Source: Erigeron canadensis (taxonomy: Eukaryota > Streptophyta > Magnoliopsida > Asterales > Asteraceae). From it: a DNA stretch of 64,000 nucleotides. The notes under the pieces are model-generated. The model worked only from the letters and a program-made list of their open reading frames with translations. It had not been told where the DNA came from and did not search any database. This document shows positions 11,156-22,474 of the stretch, in pieces. The stretch's first letter is position 1, and each line of letters opens with the position of its first letter. The position numbers were made by a program, and so were the translations under genes. The stretch is taken from positions 2,901,513-2,965,512 of the forward strand of contig NC_057762.1 in the NCBI RefSeq assembly GCF_010389155.1, written 5' to 3'.

Positions 11156-13375
11156 ATGGATAGTTTGGAGGATATTTGGGCAGACCCAGAAAACGTACGT
11201 ATTGAAGTGCCGGATAATGTGTTTGAGCAACCTGATGTAGATGGTGAATATGAATGCGAAGCTGGGGACTTTGAAACTGATGAGGTGTTCGGTTCCTTTG
11301 AAGAATTAACGGAGTGGGCTCAAAGAATAGCAATGGATTTGGGTTATGTTCTAGTTATACGGCGGACGAACAAAAACTCAAAAGAGGTGGTCAATAAAGT
11401 GACACTTATATGTCACCACGGTGGAGCGCGCGATGCAAGGTTAATTGGTCCACCTAAACGGTCAAGTAAGATAGGTTGTCCTTTCACTTTAATAGGCCGC
11501 TCTGGGCGTGATGGTGGTTGGAGGTTAACTGTCCAGGATTGGAGACACAATCATGATCCAACTACTAATCTGCAAGGGAATGCATATGCCAGACGGATGA
11601 CGGATGAAGAAAAGGAATTTGTGGGGACCCAATCGGATCGCGGTTTGTACCCACATCAGATCCTGGTAAACCTCAAACTTGAATTTCCAGGAAACTTGAC
11701 TCGCAAAGGAGACATTACGAACTTCCTAAAAGCGAGAAGAAGGTCGGGCCAAGCAGGGCGTACTCCAATGCAGGTACAAACATTAAATATTTTATTGTAC
11801 TACGTTGTTGGAATTGACTTATTTACTCTATCTTGGTCATTAATCGCAGGTTATGTTTTCACTGTTGCAAGAGAAAAGGTACTTTTACCAGTTCACCACA
11901 AATAACAAAAATGGACGCTTGGAGAACCTATTTTTCATTCATCCAACATCAATGACCCTATGGCACGCATTTCCCTAGGTTATTGAAATAGACTCCACCT
12001 ACAAAACTAACATCTACAACATGCCACTAGTTGAGATCGTCGGCGTGACTTCTACGGGGAAGACCTTCAGTTTAGCGTATGCGTTTATCGTAAACGAGCG
12101 GGAGGCAAATTATCAATGGGTTTTACGATGTCTTCGGTCCACCCTTGATGATAGCTTTGCCGTTCGTGTCGTTCTTACTGACAGGGAGCTGGCCCTGATG
12201 AGAGCTTTGAAGGTTGTTATGCTGGATTCGAAACATCTGCTGTGTAGGTACCATATATGGCAAAACATAATCAAGCACTGCGAACCGGCATTGCGGATGA
12301 AGAAAGATGTTAACATTGACAGGCTTAACGTTTGGTGGAAAAAAGTCTATCAGTCTCGGACTTTTGACGAGTTTAAGTCAAATGAGAAGGAGTTAAAGGA
12401 AATACTTACGGGTTTTCCAGGCGTCTACAAGTACCTGACCGATAGTTGGTTGTCCCGATACCGAGAGCAGTTTGTGTCCTGTTGGGTCGATGAATACCTC
12501 AACTACCAAAACCACACCACAAACAGAGTGGAGGCCGAGCACCATTTACTGAAGGAAGAATTGAGGGGGAAATGCACATTTACTAGAATCCTCCAATGTG
12601 TTGATTCTGTCTTGATCAGTCAAGAAGCAGAAATAAGGGGCCAACTGGGGTATAGCTACGGGATCCGGAGTCAGAGGCACAGTCATCGGCCAGTTGGGTT
12701 GGGTATGTTGCGGAACCGTATAACGCCAGTCTTTCCAAAAATTACGCTTGGGTACTAGGTGAGATACCATCATACTTAAGGCCGTACGTTGTAGGCGCAC
12801 AAAATGTTAAAGGAGACGGTAACTGTGGATTTCGAGCTACCGCTGTAGCTTTGGGGCTAGATGAGGAGATGGGTGCAGAGTGGGTTCGTACGCAGATGCT
12901 AGCGGAGTTTGAATCTGACCTCGAAGGGTACATGCAAATGTTTGGGCAAACAGAGGGCAACCGAATGTTGACGGCACTGCGAACATCGTATTATGGACGA
13001 AGCCGGCCCATGCATCATTGGATGAGTAAAGTGTGGTTCCATATCCTCCTGGCCAATAAGCTGGGTATAATAGTCAACTGCGTTAGCCTACGTGACCCCC
13101 GAACAGTATTTCCGATGCATCACGGCTTAGATCAACTGTTATTCAAACAACCGATAAGTATTGCTCTGATAAACAACGAAACCCATTTTGTTGCAGTGAA
13201 ATTAGCAGGCGACTACCCAATGGCCTACAAGAATCCGGAATGGGAATTTCACGCAACCGATCCTGCACGTCGACTAGCAATAACGTACGCAAATCAAGAA
13301 GATGCGTGTCAAAATTGGTTGTACGCAAACATGCCAAGAGTACCACCAGGCCCTCCTATTGTAATAAATGATTAA
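11156..13375 (+). pseudogene. MULE transposase gene: FAR1-like domain, MULE DDE domain, OTU protease
   Basis: Exon 1 starts at the ATG at 11156, directly after an acceptor-like TTTCAG. It encodes a FAR1/WRKY-GCM1-type zinc region (ICHHGG, IGCPF, RHNHD). A 76 bp intron (11774-11849, GT...AG) leads to the MULE transposase domain with catalytic-type residues in EIDSTYKT, VLTDREL and NRVEAEH, plus the CRYHI motif. An OTU cysteine protease domain follows, with the Asp/Cys box KGDGNCGFRA (about 12809-12838) and the C-terminal His box ETHFVAVKL (about 13180-13205), ending at the stop at 13373-13375. Two lesions are visible: an in-frame TAG at 11976-11978, next to the first catalytic Asp, and a frame change between about 12656 and 12758, between the transposase and OTU parts. 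Codon content is more GC-rich than the surroundings. It is either a recently broken autonomous gene, or a stop plus sequencing error; the domain assignments are firm. Confidence 0.8.
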
Positions 13376-13979
13376 ATTCGTTCAATGTTTTAAATCTACT
13401 AAAATGTTATAATGACAAGGTATCAATCTTAACTAACTTTGGTTGAAACGGTTGAATTTGTTACTAAATATTCAGGCAAGACACCGGATTAAGAGAAAAT
13501 TAAGTCAAATAACTTAGGTGAAAATTACAACGTGTGCTAATCCAATGATTAAAATTGTGTATGATTAAAATTTTATATACCTAAAATTGTTTTGGACATA
13601 TTTTGGACACAAAATTGTTTTTCAAAATTATTATACCTAAAATGTCCACATTTTTGCAACTTTTTTTCAAACCTTAGTTTCTAACATTAATACGAACCTA
13701 ATAAAAACTATATTAAACAATAATTATAACAACAGATGTTTTCCTAAAGATTAATGAATTTCTAAAAATCATATCATTCCTAACTATAATAACATAAGTA
13801 ATCTTTCCTAAATATACTACTATAACATTTCCATAACTAATACTTTCTAACATATATTTACTAACACTTGTTTTTTAACATTTTTTTAATATCAGTAGTT
13901 AATAACTGATATTAATATTTTTTTCCCTAAAATAAAACTCCATGTATTTATTTACTATATTATCATTATGATTATTATT
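13376..13979. other. AT-rich non-coding interior of the MULE, 3' of its gene
   Basis: Nothing coding is seen between the OTU stop codon and the minisatellite. The sequence is A/T homopolymer-rich and probably includes the 3' untranslated region and spacer of the transposase gene. Confidence 0.6.
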
Positions 13980-14400
13980 ATTATATACTTACATATAATA
14001 CTAGTTATCATACATGAATATTTGTTAACATATATTAAAATTTTTGTACAACAAAAATATTATTTAAAATATATTAAAATACTTACATATAATACTAGTT
14101 ACCATACTAGTTACCATAGCATATATGAATATTTGTTAACATATATTAAAATATTTGTTAACATTTATTAAAATACTTACATATAATACTAGTTACTATA
14201 GCATATATGAATATTTGTTAACATATATTAAAATATTTCTTAAAATATATTAAAATACTTACATATAATACTAATTACCATAGCATATATGAATATTTGT
14301 TAACATATATTAAAATACATGCATATAATACTAGTTACCATACTAGTTACCGTAACATGAGTACAACAAAAATATTTGTTAACATATATTAAAATAAAAA
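13980..14400. repeat. AT-rich minisatellite inside the MULE, about five units
   Basis: Units of about 60-95 bp each contain CATATAATACTAGTTACCAT, then GAATATTTGTTAACATATA and then TTAAAATA. They start near 13988, 14080, 14177, 14258 and 14319. Some units carry a further internal duplication of the TACTAGTTACCAT motif. The array lies between the gene and the right-end palindromes. Confidence 0.75.
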
Positions 14401-14483
14401 CAATTAAAATAAAAACAATTATTTAAAAGTTTACCTCGTAACACACACTAAACAATTAATTCGAGAAACGCCAGTGGGGGGAC

Positions 14484-14517
14484 CCACTATTAGCAGCGAC
14501 GTCGCCGCTAATAGTGG
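14484..14517. repeat. Right subterminal MULE palindrome 1
   Basis: CCACTATTAGCAGCGAC is followed by GTCGCCGCTAATAGTGG, a 34 bp palindrome with one mismatched pair. It has the same core as the left-end palindrome at 10555-10582. Confidence 0.8.
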
Positions 14518-14591
14518 GGTCCACACCCACGAGATTCGGGAATGGTTACAGGTATCACGTGATGGGTTGCAGACGTTGACTGACAGGGGGT

Positions 14592-14625
14592 CCACTATTT
14601 GCGGCGACGTCGCCGCTAATAGTGG
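14592..14625. repeat. Right subterminal MULE palindrome 2
   Basis: A second 34 bp palindrome with the same GCGGCGACGTCGCCGC core, about 108 bp further out than the first. It lies only 10 bp from the right insertion boundary. Confidence 0.8.
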
Positions 14626-14914
14626 GTGGTCGTCGTTATAAAAACAATTATACTTGAATTTGATAGATTACTAAACCATTTATAAGCTTGTAATAATTCC
14701 CAATTATGCATTTTTAAGAACAACAATTTAATGGTTGCACATTTTATTAAATCTTTAACTTGATCACGGCTTAACACTTTTAAATCTCTGAGCATCATTG
14801 TTTTTTAACTTTTAATCAAATACGTAGGAAAAGCTTACATGTTTCTTAGGTGCTGTAAAACTAAAATTACTTAACATCCGTTTTAAGTACAAAGTTAATC
14901 ATGTATACATTTTC

Positions 14915-15418
14915 GAGGCCCGTCCAATGAATTTTAGGTACACTGCTCGACAATATAAAAAGGTGTCCACTAAACACTAAAAAAAAAAATTAAAAACGAA
15001 AGAGATAGTAGATATTTATAAACGTTTAAAACAACTATAACAATAATATCTTTTAAAAAAAAACAGTTTAACAAAGTTCTATAACTTAATCGATAAATGT
15101 ATTAAAAATTACGCTTTGAATAGTGTCATTCTCCTAGCATTTTTGGAAGCAAAATTATTGATCAACCTTTCATAATCGATGCGTTCTATGCAATTATGTT
15201 TGATTTTAACTTACAGTTTGCGTTTGGATCTATGAAATTTGTTCAGAAAAGTCGAAAACGTCAAAAAAAAAAAAGATGGGTTCGTTTAATATATATATAT
15301 ATATACAATACAATACAATTCTATAGAATAAAAAGTATTGAGCTTTTACTCTTTGACCAAAGTTTGGTTTTACTATCCACTAGTCTTAGACGGTGGAGTA
15401 ATAATACATGCATAACAG

Positions 15419-15451
<33 letters not shown>

Positions 15452-15533
15452 GGAATCTTGCAAAATTTGGTGCCCCTAAAATTTTGAGGCCCTGCTTAAT
15501 TGTGCCGCCTGCACTTGCTCAAGGTCGGGCCTG
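14915..15533. mobile_element. Non-autonomous hAT-like element in unit A
   Basis: Unit B lacks this 619 bp segment. It is flanked by an 8 bp duplication with one mismatch (ACATTTTC at 14907-14914, ACATTGTC at 15534-15541). Its ends are short inverted repeats: GAGGCCCGTCC on the left, and GGTCGGGCCTG on the right, which reads CAGGCCCGACC on the other strand. An 8 bp duplication with CAGGGCC-like ends is typical of hAT elements. The right part (CCTAAAATTTTGAGGCCCTG) also looks like the end of a common plant hAT MITE. No transposase is present. A CA-dinucleotide repeat lies inside at about 15418-15443. Confidence 0.7.
15418..15454. repeat. CA/TA microsatellite
   Basis: A run of about twelve CA dinucleotides is followed by a few TA dinucleotides, inside the hAT-like element. 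Confidence 0.9.
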
Positions 15534-15993
15534 ACATTGTCAATCACTCTATCTCAATCATGCTCTACCAGCATCATCGAGCTTAATTAGCAGTTGACTA
15601 CAACACCAATCATATGATATATTGGGGTAAATGTGATTTTCGGTAACTTTTATTTTACAATCTTTAAAAGAGATTGATGTGGTTTTTTCTTGAAGGCTAC
15701 ATTCATTCTTCTTCTTTTTTTCTTTTTTTTTTTTTCATTTTTTGATTTTGAAAAGTGCTGTGCACTACTACTCGAAAAAATCAGACGTTTGAAGTCCAAA
15801 AAAATTGAAAAAAAACACACTATAGAGGGCGAAGCCCAATAATGGTCCATGACGTACATGCTAGATGGCTAGATGCTAGTATGCTACCTTAAGCAATGTT
15901 GGACTACTTGCAAACTGCAAAGTAAGGTCTAAAAAGCCCAACTAAGCCCATACTTTATTTAATCAATCGAGTATCATTGTATGATGGGTTTGT

Positions 15994-16163
15994 TCTTAGA
16001 AATAATTCTCTCTTATACAGCAAGAAAAAGATTAGGAGGAATTGAATGCTTTTGATTCGTTACCATAATTAGAAGGTTTTCTCTTTGTATAAATAGACGT
16101 CTTGGTGTAATTATCATCAACAACATAAATAAAATCACTATTTCTAGTTAATATATCTTTTCA
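15994..16163 (+). repeat. 5' LTR of the copia element
   Basis: 170 bp, starting TCTTAGAAATA where the 3' LTR has TGTTAGAAATA, so the usual terminal TG is mutated here. It ends ATATCTTTTCA, directly followed by the primer-binding site. Confidence 0.88.
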
Positions 16164-16245
16164 TGGCATCAGAGCAGGCGATCCTGTCATCATCATCTAC
16201 CTTTTAATCCTCAAATCCTAATACCTAAAACCGATCCAAGCCACC

Positions 16246-19200
16246 ATGGCTGATGAAGCCGACGGCAGTGGTTTCGATTTGGCACTACAATTGGTCAATT
16301 TCTTACAAAACAGCACCAACCAACAATCACAAAACTCCAAACTTTCTGACAATCTTTAGATAAATCTGAAGCTGAATCATCAAAATTACGCCTTATGGAC
16401 TCGGATGATCCGATTCGCCATAGGCGGTAAATAAAAAAACCTACTTAATCATTTAACCGAAAACCCACCAACAAAAATATCAACAGAAAAATATGAAGTA
16501 TGGGAGCCAGAAGACCTGATTGTCTTTTCATGGCTTATCTAGAATATTGAACCAATCTTGGTTGGAAATCTGACCGAATTCTCCACGTCAAAAGAACTTT
16601 GGGATGCCTTGGCAACCACATATAGCAACAGCAGAGACAAATTACAAACCTTTAATCTGCACGTCAAGGCAAACGAACTCAAACAACTTGATAAATCTCT
16701 GGAGGATTTCTGAATTTCACTCCAAGGCGTATGGGGTGAGATCGACCGTATAGATCCAAACCCAATGAAATGCCCAGATGATATCAAAATATACACCAAA
16801 CTTAGATCGGAATAGAAATTGTTTCAAATTTTAAATAGTCTTGACCAAAAATTTGAATCGGTAAAACGGGAGATACTTCGGATCAACCCGCTTCCTACGG
16901 TCGAATCCGCGTATGCAACCGTTCGCAAAGAAGCCGCTCACCAAACCATCTTGGGAGCAACTAACAAGGAAAGTGAAGGCATTGCCACCGGGTTAATTGC
17001 AGGAGAACCCGACGGCATAGGATTTTTGATTATGGGGCCACCAACACAATGACATACGAGATTTTTGATTTTTCAAAATTCTCGACACTCAGGAGGACTC
17101 ACATCAAAGCTGCAAATAAAGAAAAAATGGATGTAAAGATCGGAGGAACCATTGAAATTTCTCCAAATATTAAATTGCCCAATTGTCTTCATGTTCCTTC
17201 CTTGTCACATAAACTTTTATCCATAAGCCATGTGACAAAAGAGTTAAACTACTCAGTACTTATGCATCCAACTTTTTGTCTGTTACAGGATATCCGGACG
17301 GGACAGATCATTGGGAGTGGCACTGAAAGAGAGGGATTGTACTATGTTGATGAAGTGACTCCTAATGGAAGTGTAATGCTAGCTCATGGAACTAGTGAAA
17401 GAGAAACATGGTTGTGGCACAGAAGATTGGGACACCCTTCAGTTAGTTATTTACATACCTTATTTCCTAAACGTTTTTCCTTTGAATAAGTCAATTACTT
17501 GTGAAACTTGCATTCTTGCTAAAAGCCATAGACAAACCTATAAACCAAGCAATACTAGAGCTCAAGTACCTTTTTCGTTAATTCATTCTGATGTGTGGGG
17601 CCCTGCCCCGGTTCTTGTGGTTCAAAACTTTCGATATTATGTTATATTTGTTGATGATTATACCAGGATGACGTGGATTTATTTCTTAAAAAATAAATCT
17701 GAAGTTTATGATAGGTTCACTGTTTTTTATACCATGATCCAAACCCAATTTCAACAGTCTATTAAAATCTTGAGATCAGATAATTATGGAGAATATGTAA
17801 ATTCACAACTGGACCTATTTTTCCAATCTAAAGGAATAATACATCAAACCACATGTTCGCATACCCCTGAACAAAATGGTGTTGCCGAACGAAAAAATAG
17901 ACTTTTATTGGAAATGACTAGAGCTCTAATTTTTGAATCACATGTTCCAAAAAGTTTCTGGCCTGAAGCCTTGGCTACAACCACCTACCTGATTAACCGA
18001 CTTTCAACCAAAATTCTCAAAATAAAAACTCCTCTAAAAACCCTAACTGAACATAATACACTCCCACCAACGCTTACTCTCCCACCTAAGGTGTTTGGAT
18101 GTACTGTGTTTGTTCATGTTCCCAAAACTTTTCGTGATAAGCTTGATCCATGTGCAGAAACATGTGTTTTTCTGGGATATGGGTTAACTCAGAAGGGTTA
18201 TAGGTGCTATAATCCGAAAAATCGTCGTATATTCACTACGATGAATTGTGATTTCCTTGAAACTAAGTATTTTTACTCCCCGCCACACAGTGGTCAGGGG
18301 AGGAACAACAAGACACACTGTGTTGGCTGGGATATTATTCAGAAATAGGCTCCTAAAATAGCCTAGTTCATCCTATTTTCACAGTTGAAGAACAGCAGGC
18401 GGTTGATGAAGAACAGTCCCCTCAAGACATCAGTGTCACCGAAAATGTGAGTCCTAACCTGACATCCGAGGTATGTAGTCCTTCCACTGAAACTAATGTT
18501 ATCCCAGATTCCCTAAATGAAAGTGTACAGGAAATTGAGGAACATGCTGAACATGTAGATACAGAGATATCAGAAAAATATGTGCTCCTAGCAAAATCAA
18601 CCAGAGGAATTCCTGCAAAGTGCTATTCTCCAGAAAGAACTCCCAAAAGATCCAAGTATCCTATGGCAAACATAGCAAGGGGATATTTATCTGAATAAGC
18701 AAAGGCGTTTATAGCAAACTTATATTTAGAAGAAATTCCATCAACTGTAGATCAAGCTTTGAAGTTGAAAAAATGGAAAGATGCTATGGATGTTGAGATG
18801 GGTGCACTGGTGAAAAATGAAACATGGTATAGATGTATTTTACCTTAAGGGAAGAAACCAGTAAGATGCTGGTAGGTCTATACAGTGAAGTATAAACCAG
18901 ATGGTGCAGTAGAAAGATATAAAGCTTGATTGGTTGCCAAAGGATACACTCAAACATATGGAGTTGATTATTCTGAGACATTCGCCCCTGTTGCAAAACT
19001 AGATACTATACGGGTCCTATTCTCTGTAGCAGCAAATCAAGGTTGGCCTCTTCATCAGTTTGACGTTAAGAATGCCTTTTTACACGAAGAATTGAAAGAG
19101 GAAGTATATATGGAACCTCCACCTGGATTCTCTCAAGACTTTAAGCATGGAGAAATGTGTAAGTTAAAAAGATTACTGTATGGATTGAAACAGTCACCCA

Positions 19201-20229
19201 GAGCATGGTTTGGCAGGTTCACACTAACAATGAAAAAGTATGGGTACAAACAAAGTAACTCTGATCACACCCTGTTCCTGAGTTGTAAAGGAGATCATAT
19301 AACGTGTTTGATAATATATGTTGATGACATGATTATCACTGGGAATGATGAAAGTGAAATCAAGAAGCTTAGAGAAAGTCTATATTTTGGATATTCATTT
19401 GAAGTATTTCCTTGGAACTGAAGTATTGAGATCACAACAAGGGATATTCATTTGCCAGACGAAATATATTTTGGATTTCCTAGCAGGACCGGCATGATTG
19501 ATTGTAAGCCAACAGATTCACCCATGATGCTGAGACAGATGAAAAGGATGCCGATAAAGGTCAATATCAACGAATAGTAGGGAAGCTAATTTATTTGGCT
19601 CATACTCCTCCAGATATAGCCTATGTTGTTGGAATAGTAGGTCAGTTCATGCACCAACCACAAGAAGAACATAAGAATGCAGCCTTAAGGATTATCAAAT
19701 ATCTCAAAGGAACTACTAATCATGGAGTACTGTTTAAAGCAAATGGCCATCTTAATATTCAGATATATACAGATGCTGATTGGGCTGGAGATAAAGGAAA
19801 CAGAAGATCAACTTCAGGATATTTCTCCCTGGTAGGTGGTAATCTAGTCACATGGAAGAGTAAAAAACAGAAAGTTGTTTCTTTATCAAGTGCTGAAGCT
19901 GAATTTCGAGGAATAGCTAAGGGACTAGCAGAAGCTTTGTGGCTTAAAAAACTTGTGACGGAATTAGGATTCGCTCCTAAAAAAAGTATTCAGATTATGA
20001 ATGACAATGAAGTAGACATCTAAATCTCAGAGAATCCATGCAGCAAGATAGAACTAAGCATGTGGAAGTTGATCAACATTTCATCAAAGAAAAGCTTGAA
20101 GATGGAATTATCAAATTACCGTTTGTCCGATCTGAAGATCAACCGGTTGATATTTTAACTAAAGCAGTGGGGACAGCTATATTCCACAAATGTCTGAACA
20201 AGTTGAATTTTGGCAGTCCCACTATTTAA
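16246..20229 (+). pseudogene. Copia gag-pol remnant
   Basis: The gag start ATG lies in a good context (CCACCATGG, 16241-16249). Gag is then interrupted by a stop near 16358 and others, but a UBN2-type region is readable from about 16490 to 16970. The zinc knuckle and protease active site appear to be lost at about 17040, where a retropepsin C-terminal part picks up. The GAG-pre-integrase motif LWHRRLGHPS lies near 17411-17440, and the integrase core (HSDVWGPAPV onward) at about 17583-18200. Reverse transcriptase (QFDVKNAFLHEEL and the YVDD catalytic box near 19318-19329) covers about 18720-19400. RNase H (YTDADWAGD, LSSAEAEFRG) covers 19595-20020, with its tail to 20229. At least six stops or frameshifts separate these pieces. 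Nothing functional can be made from this copy as it stands. Confidence 0.88.
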
Positions 20230-20241
20230 CTTGAGGGGGAG

Positions 20242-20416
20242 TGTTAGAAATAGTTCGCTCTTACGCAGGAAGAAAAAGATTAGGACGAATTGAATGCTTT
20301 TGATTTGTTACCATAATTAGAATGTTTTCTCTTTGTATAAATAGACGTCTTGGCTTGGTGTAATTATCATCAACAACATAAATAAAATCACTATTTCTAG
20401 TCTATATATCTTTTCA
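20242..20416 (+). repeat. 3' LTR of the copia element
   Basis: 175 bp, starting TGTTAGAAATAG and ending ATATCTTTTCA. It is preceded by the polypurine tract TTGAGGGGGAG and followed by the target duplication TTTGT. It carries a 5 bp insertion (GGCTT duplication) relative to the 5' LTR. Confidence 0.9.
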
Positions 20417-20421
20417 TTTGT

Positions 20422-21129
20422 GTTGATTTTCTTGGTAGGTACTACAAACAAACTTGTGAAGAAAATATAATTTATTTTATCCCCTGAAATTTATTGCCTC
20501 TACTTTCCCCTTTCTTTTAACGAATCTTTGATAGACTAATACGAAATCATTTATAAGCTTTTAATAACTCCCAATTATGCTATTTCAATAACAACAATTC
20601 AATGGTTGCTCATTTCTTGAAATTTTCAACTGAGATATCTCTTCACGCTCATCAAATAAACTTATAACTGTTTGAGCATCATTTTTTCTAAAACTTCTTA
20701 CTATATACAAACAAATAGCTCATCGATAATCTATCAAACATTTTGATCAAAATTATACATATTATAACATTTTTGAGCAAGTTCAATGAAACATGAGATA
20801 TTTGACAAAAGTACACTTGAAGTTGAAGCTAATAAACTAAGAAATTGAGGTTGTTACTAATAATTTATTAAATGCATATAATGTAATACGTAATACCTAA
20901 AACCAAATTCTTGAATTTCATAACAAACAAAGTAGAAATATTAGCTCCCCCCCTCAAAAAATAAAAAAAAATAAAAATAAAAATAAAAAAATAAAAATAT
21001 AGCAAGCAAAAAGCCCAATTGACGTACATTATTACCTTAAGCAATGGGAGTGTTGGACTAGTTGAAAAGTAAGGTCTAAAAAGCCCAAAATGTAAGTATA
21101 TCTTTCTTAGTTTCTTTTATTTTTGTTGG
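20422..21129. other. Right part of tandem unit A, non-coding
   Basis: The segment from about 20525 to 20835 aligns with 22045-22370 in unit B. The rest is AT-rich with poly-A/T runs. No gene is seen. Confidence 0.6.
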
Positions 21130-22474
21130 GGTTAATTACAAATTTGAGGTGTTATAAGAGTAAAATAAATTTACTAAAAAGAAAAGGTCATAGTTCCAAA
21201 ACGGATCATGTGTTGCTATCATAATATGATGGATTTGTATTAATTTTTCTTGTCACAATTGTATTTTATTTATAAAAACAATTATACTTGAAGTTGATAG
21301 ATTACTAAACCATTTATAAGCTTGTAATAATTCCCAATTATGCATTTTTAAGAACAGCAATTTAATGGTTGCACATCTTATTAAATCTTTAACTTGATCA
21401 CGGCTTCACACTTTTAAATCTCTGAATATGTAGGCAAAGCTTACATGCTGCACAGTATGTTTCTTAGGTGCTGTAAAAACTAAAATTATTTAAAAACATC
21501 TGTTTTAAGTACAAAGTTTTATCATGTATACATTGTCGATCGCTCTATCTCAATCATGCTCTATCAGCATCATCAAGCTTAATTAGCAGTTGACTACAAC
21601 ACCAATCATATGAATATTATATATTAAGGTAAATGTGATTTTCGGTAACTTTTATTTTACAATCTTTAAAAGAGATCGATGTGGTTTTTTCTTGAAGGCT
21701 ACATCCATATATTTCTTCTTCTTTTTTTTTTTTTTATATATATATATTTTTTTAATTTTGAAAAGTGCTGCACTACTACAGTACTACACTACTACTCGAA
21801 AAAAACCAGACGTTTGAAGTCCTAAAAAAGTGAAAACAAATTGTAAAAAACACTAAAAAGGGAGAAGCCCAATAATAGTTCATGACGAACATCAAATGTT
21901 ACCTTAAGCAATGCTGCCATGCTGGACTACTTGCAAACTGCAAAATAAAGTCTATAAAGCCCAACTAGGCCCATACTTTATTTAATCAATCAGTATCATA
22001 GTATGATGGGTTTGTGTTGATTTTTCTAGTGACTATTGTATTTTATTTATACGAATAATTGATAGACTAATACGAAACCGTTTATAAGCTTTTAATAACA
22101 CCTAATTATGCAATTTCAAGAACAAACAATTCAATGGTAGCTCATTTATTGAATCGTCAACTTAGGTCTCTCTTCACACGTATCAAATAAACAAACCCAT
22201 AACTCTTTGAACATCATTTTTTCTACAACTTTTTACTATAAACAAACAAATAGCTCATCGATAATCTATCAAACATTTTGATCAAAATGATACATATTAT
22301 ATCATTATTGGGCAAGCTTAACGAAACATGAGATTATTTGACAAAAGTATACTTGAAGTTGAAGCTAATAAAATAAAAAATTGATTGAATTATTAGGCCA
22401 TGGGAGTGTGTGACTAGTGCAAAGTAAGGTCTAAAAAGCCCAAACGTAAGTATATCTTTCTTTTATTTTTGTTG
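21130..22474. repeat. Tandem duplication unit B (empty-site copy)
   Basis: A collinear partner of unit A without the MULE, hAT or copia insertions. The uninterrupted sites are TTATAAAA at about 21270, ACATTGTC at about 21530 and TTTGT at 22011-22015. It also appears again at 36505-37780, as part of the larger duplication across the N gap. No coding sequence is recognised. Confidence 0.8.

Larger units (their letters stand above)
10512..14635 (+). mobile_element. Mutator-like element (MULE) with FAR1-MULE-OTU gene
   Basis: The boundaries come from comparison with the unoccupied paralogous site in unit B at about 21270-21277. The 8 bp TTATAAAA is duplicated at 10504-10511 and 14636-14643, or 9 bp with one mismatch, as expected for Mutator superfamily insertion. 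Within the 4124 bp are the transposase-protease gene (11156-13375), an AT-rich minisatellite (13980-14400) and subterminal palindromes at both ends built on GCGGCGACGTCGCCGC. The two outermost ends share short motifs (TCGGGAATGG, ACTATT-AGCGGCGACG) but not a long clean inverted repeat. It is thus closer to a non-TIR or foldback-ended MULE. The coding region is damaged, so this copy is probably not autonomous now. Confidence 0.8.
15994..20416 (+). mobile_element. Decayed Ty1/copia LTR retrotransposon
   Basis: Short LTRs (15994-16163 and 20242-20416) bracket a gag-pol remnant. The 5 bp target duplication TTTGT is at 15989-15993 and 20417-20421, and the single-copy empty site is at 22011-22015 in unit B. 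The primer-binding site TGGCATCAGAGCAGG begins at 16164, complementary in type to initiator tRNA-Met. A polypurine tract TTGAGGGGGAG ends at 20241. The order gag, protease remnant, integrase, reverse transcriptase, RNase H identifies Ty1/copia. The LTRs differ at roughly a dozen positions plus a 5 bp indel, and the coding region has many stops and shifts, so the insertion is old and inactive. Confidence 0.92.
10377..21129. repeat. Tandem duplication unit A (carrying three insertions)
   Basis: This unit aligns in order with unit B (21130-22474), from TTTGAGGTGTTTTAAGAG at its left edge to the TTTTATTTTTGTTG at its right edge. Collinear blocks include the TTATAAAACAATTATACTTGAA region, the GTCAATCACTCTATCTC region, the CTTGAAGGCTACAT region and the ATGATGGGTTTGT region. 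It is much longer than B because a MULE (10512-14635), a hAT-like element (14915-15533) and a copia element (15994-20416) interrupt it. Small extra segments also lie around 20430-20520 and 20840-21030. Substitutions between A and B are frequent, so the duplication is old. Confidence 0.8.

Noticed and set aside
13980..14400. CRISPR-like array
   Set aside because: The units are diverged, AT-rich and lack regular unique spacers, and this is a plant nuclear sequence. It is a minisatellite.
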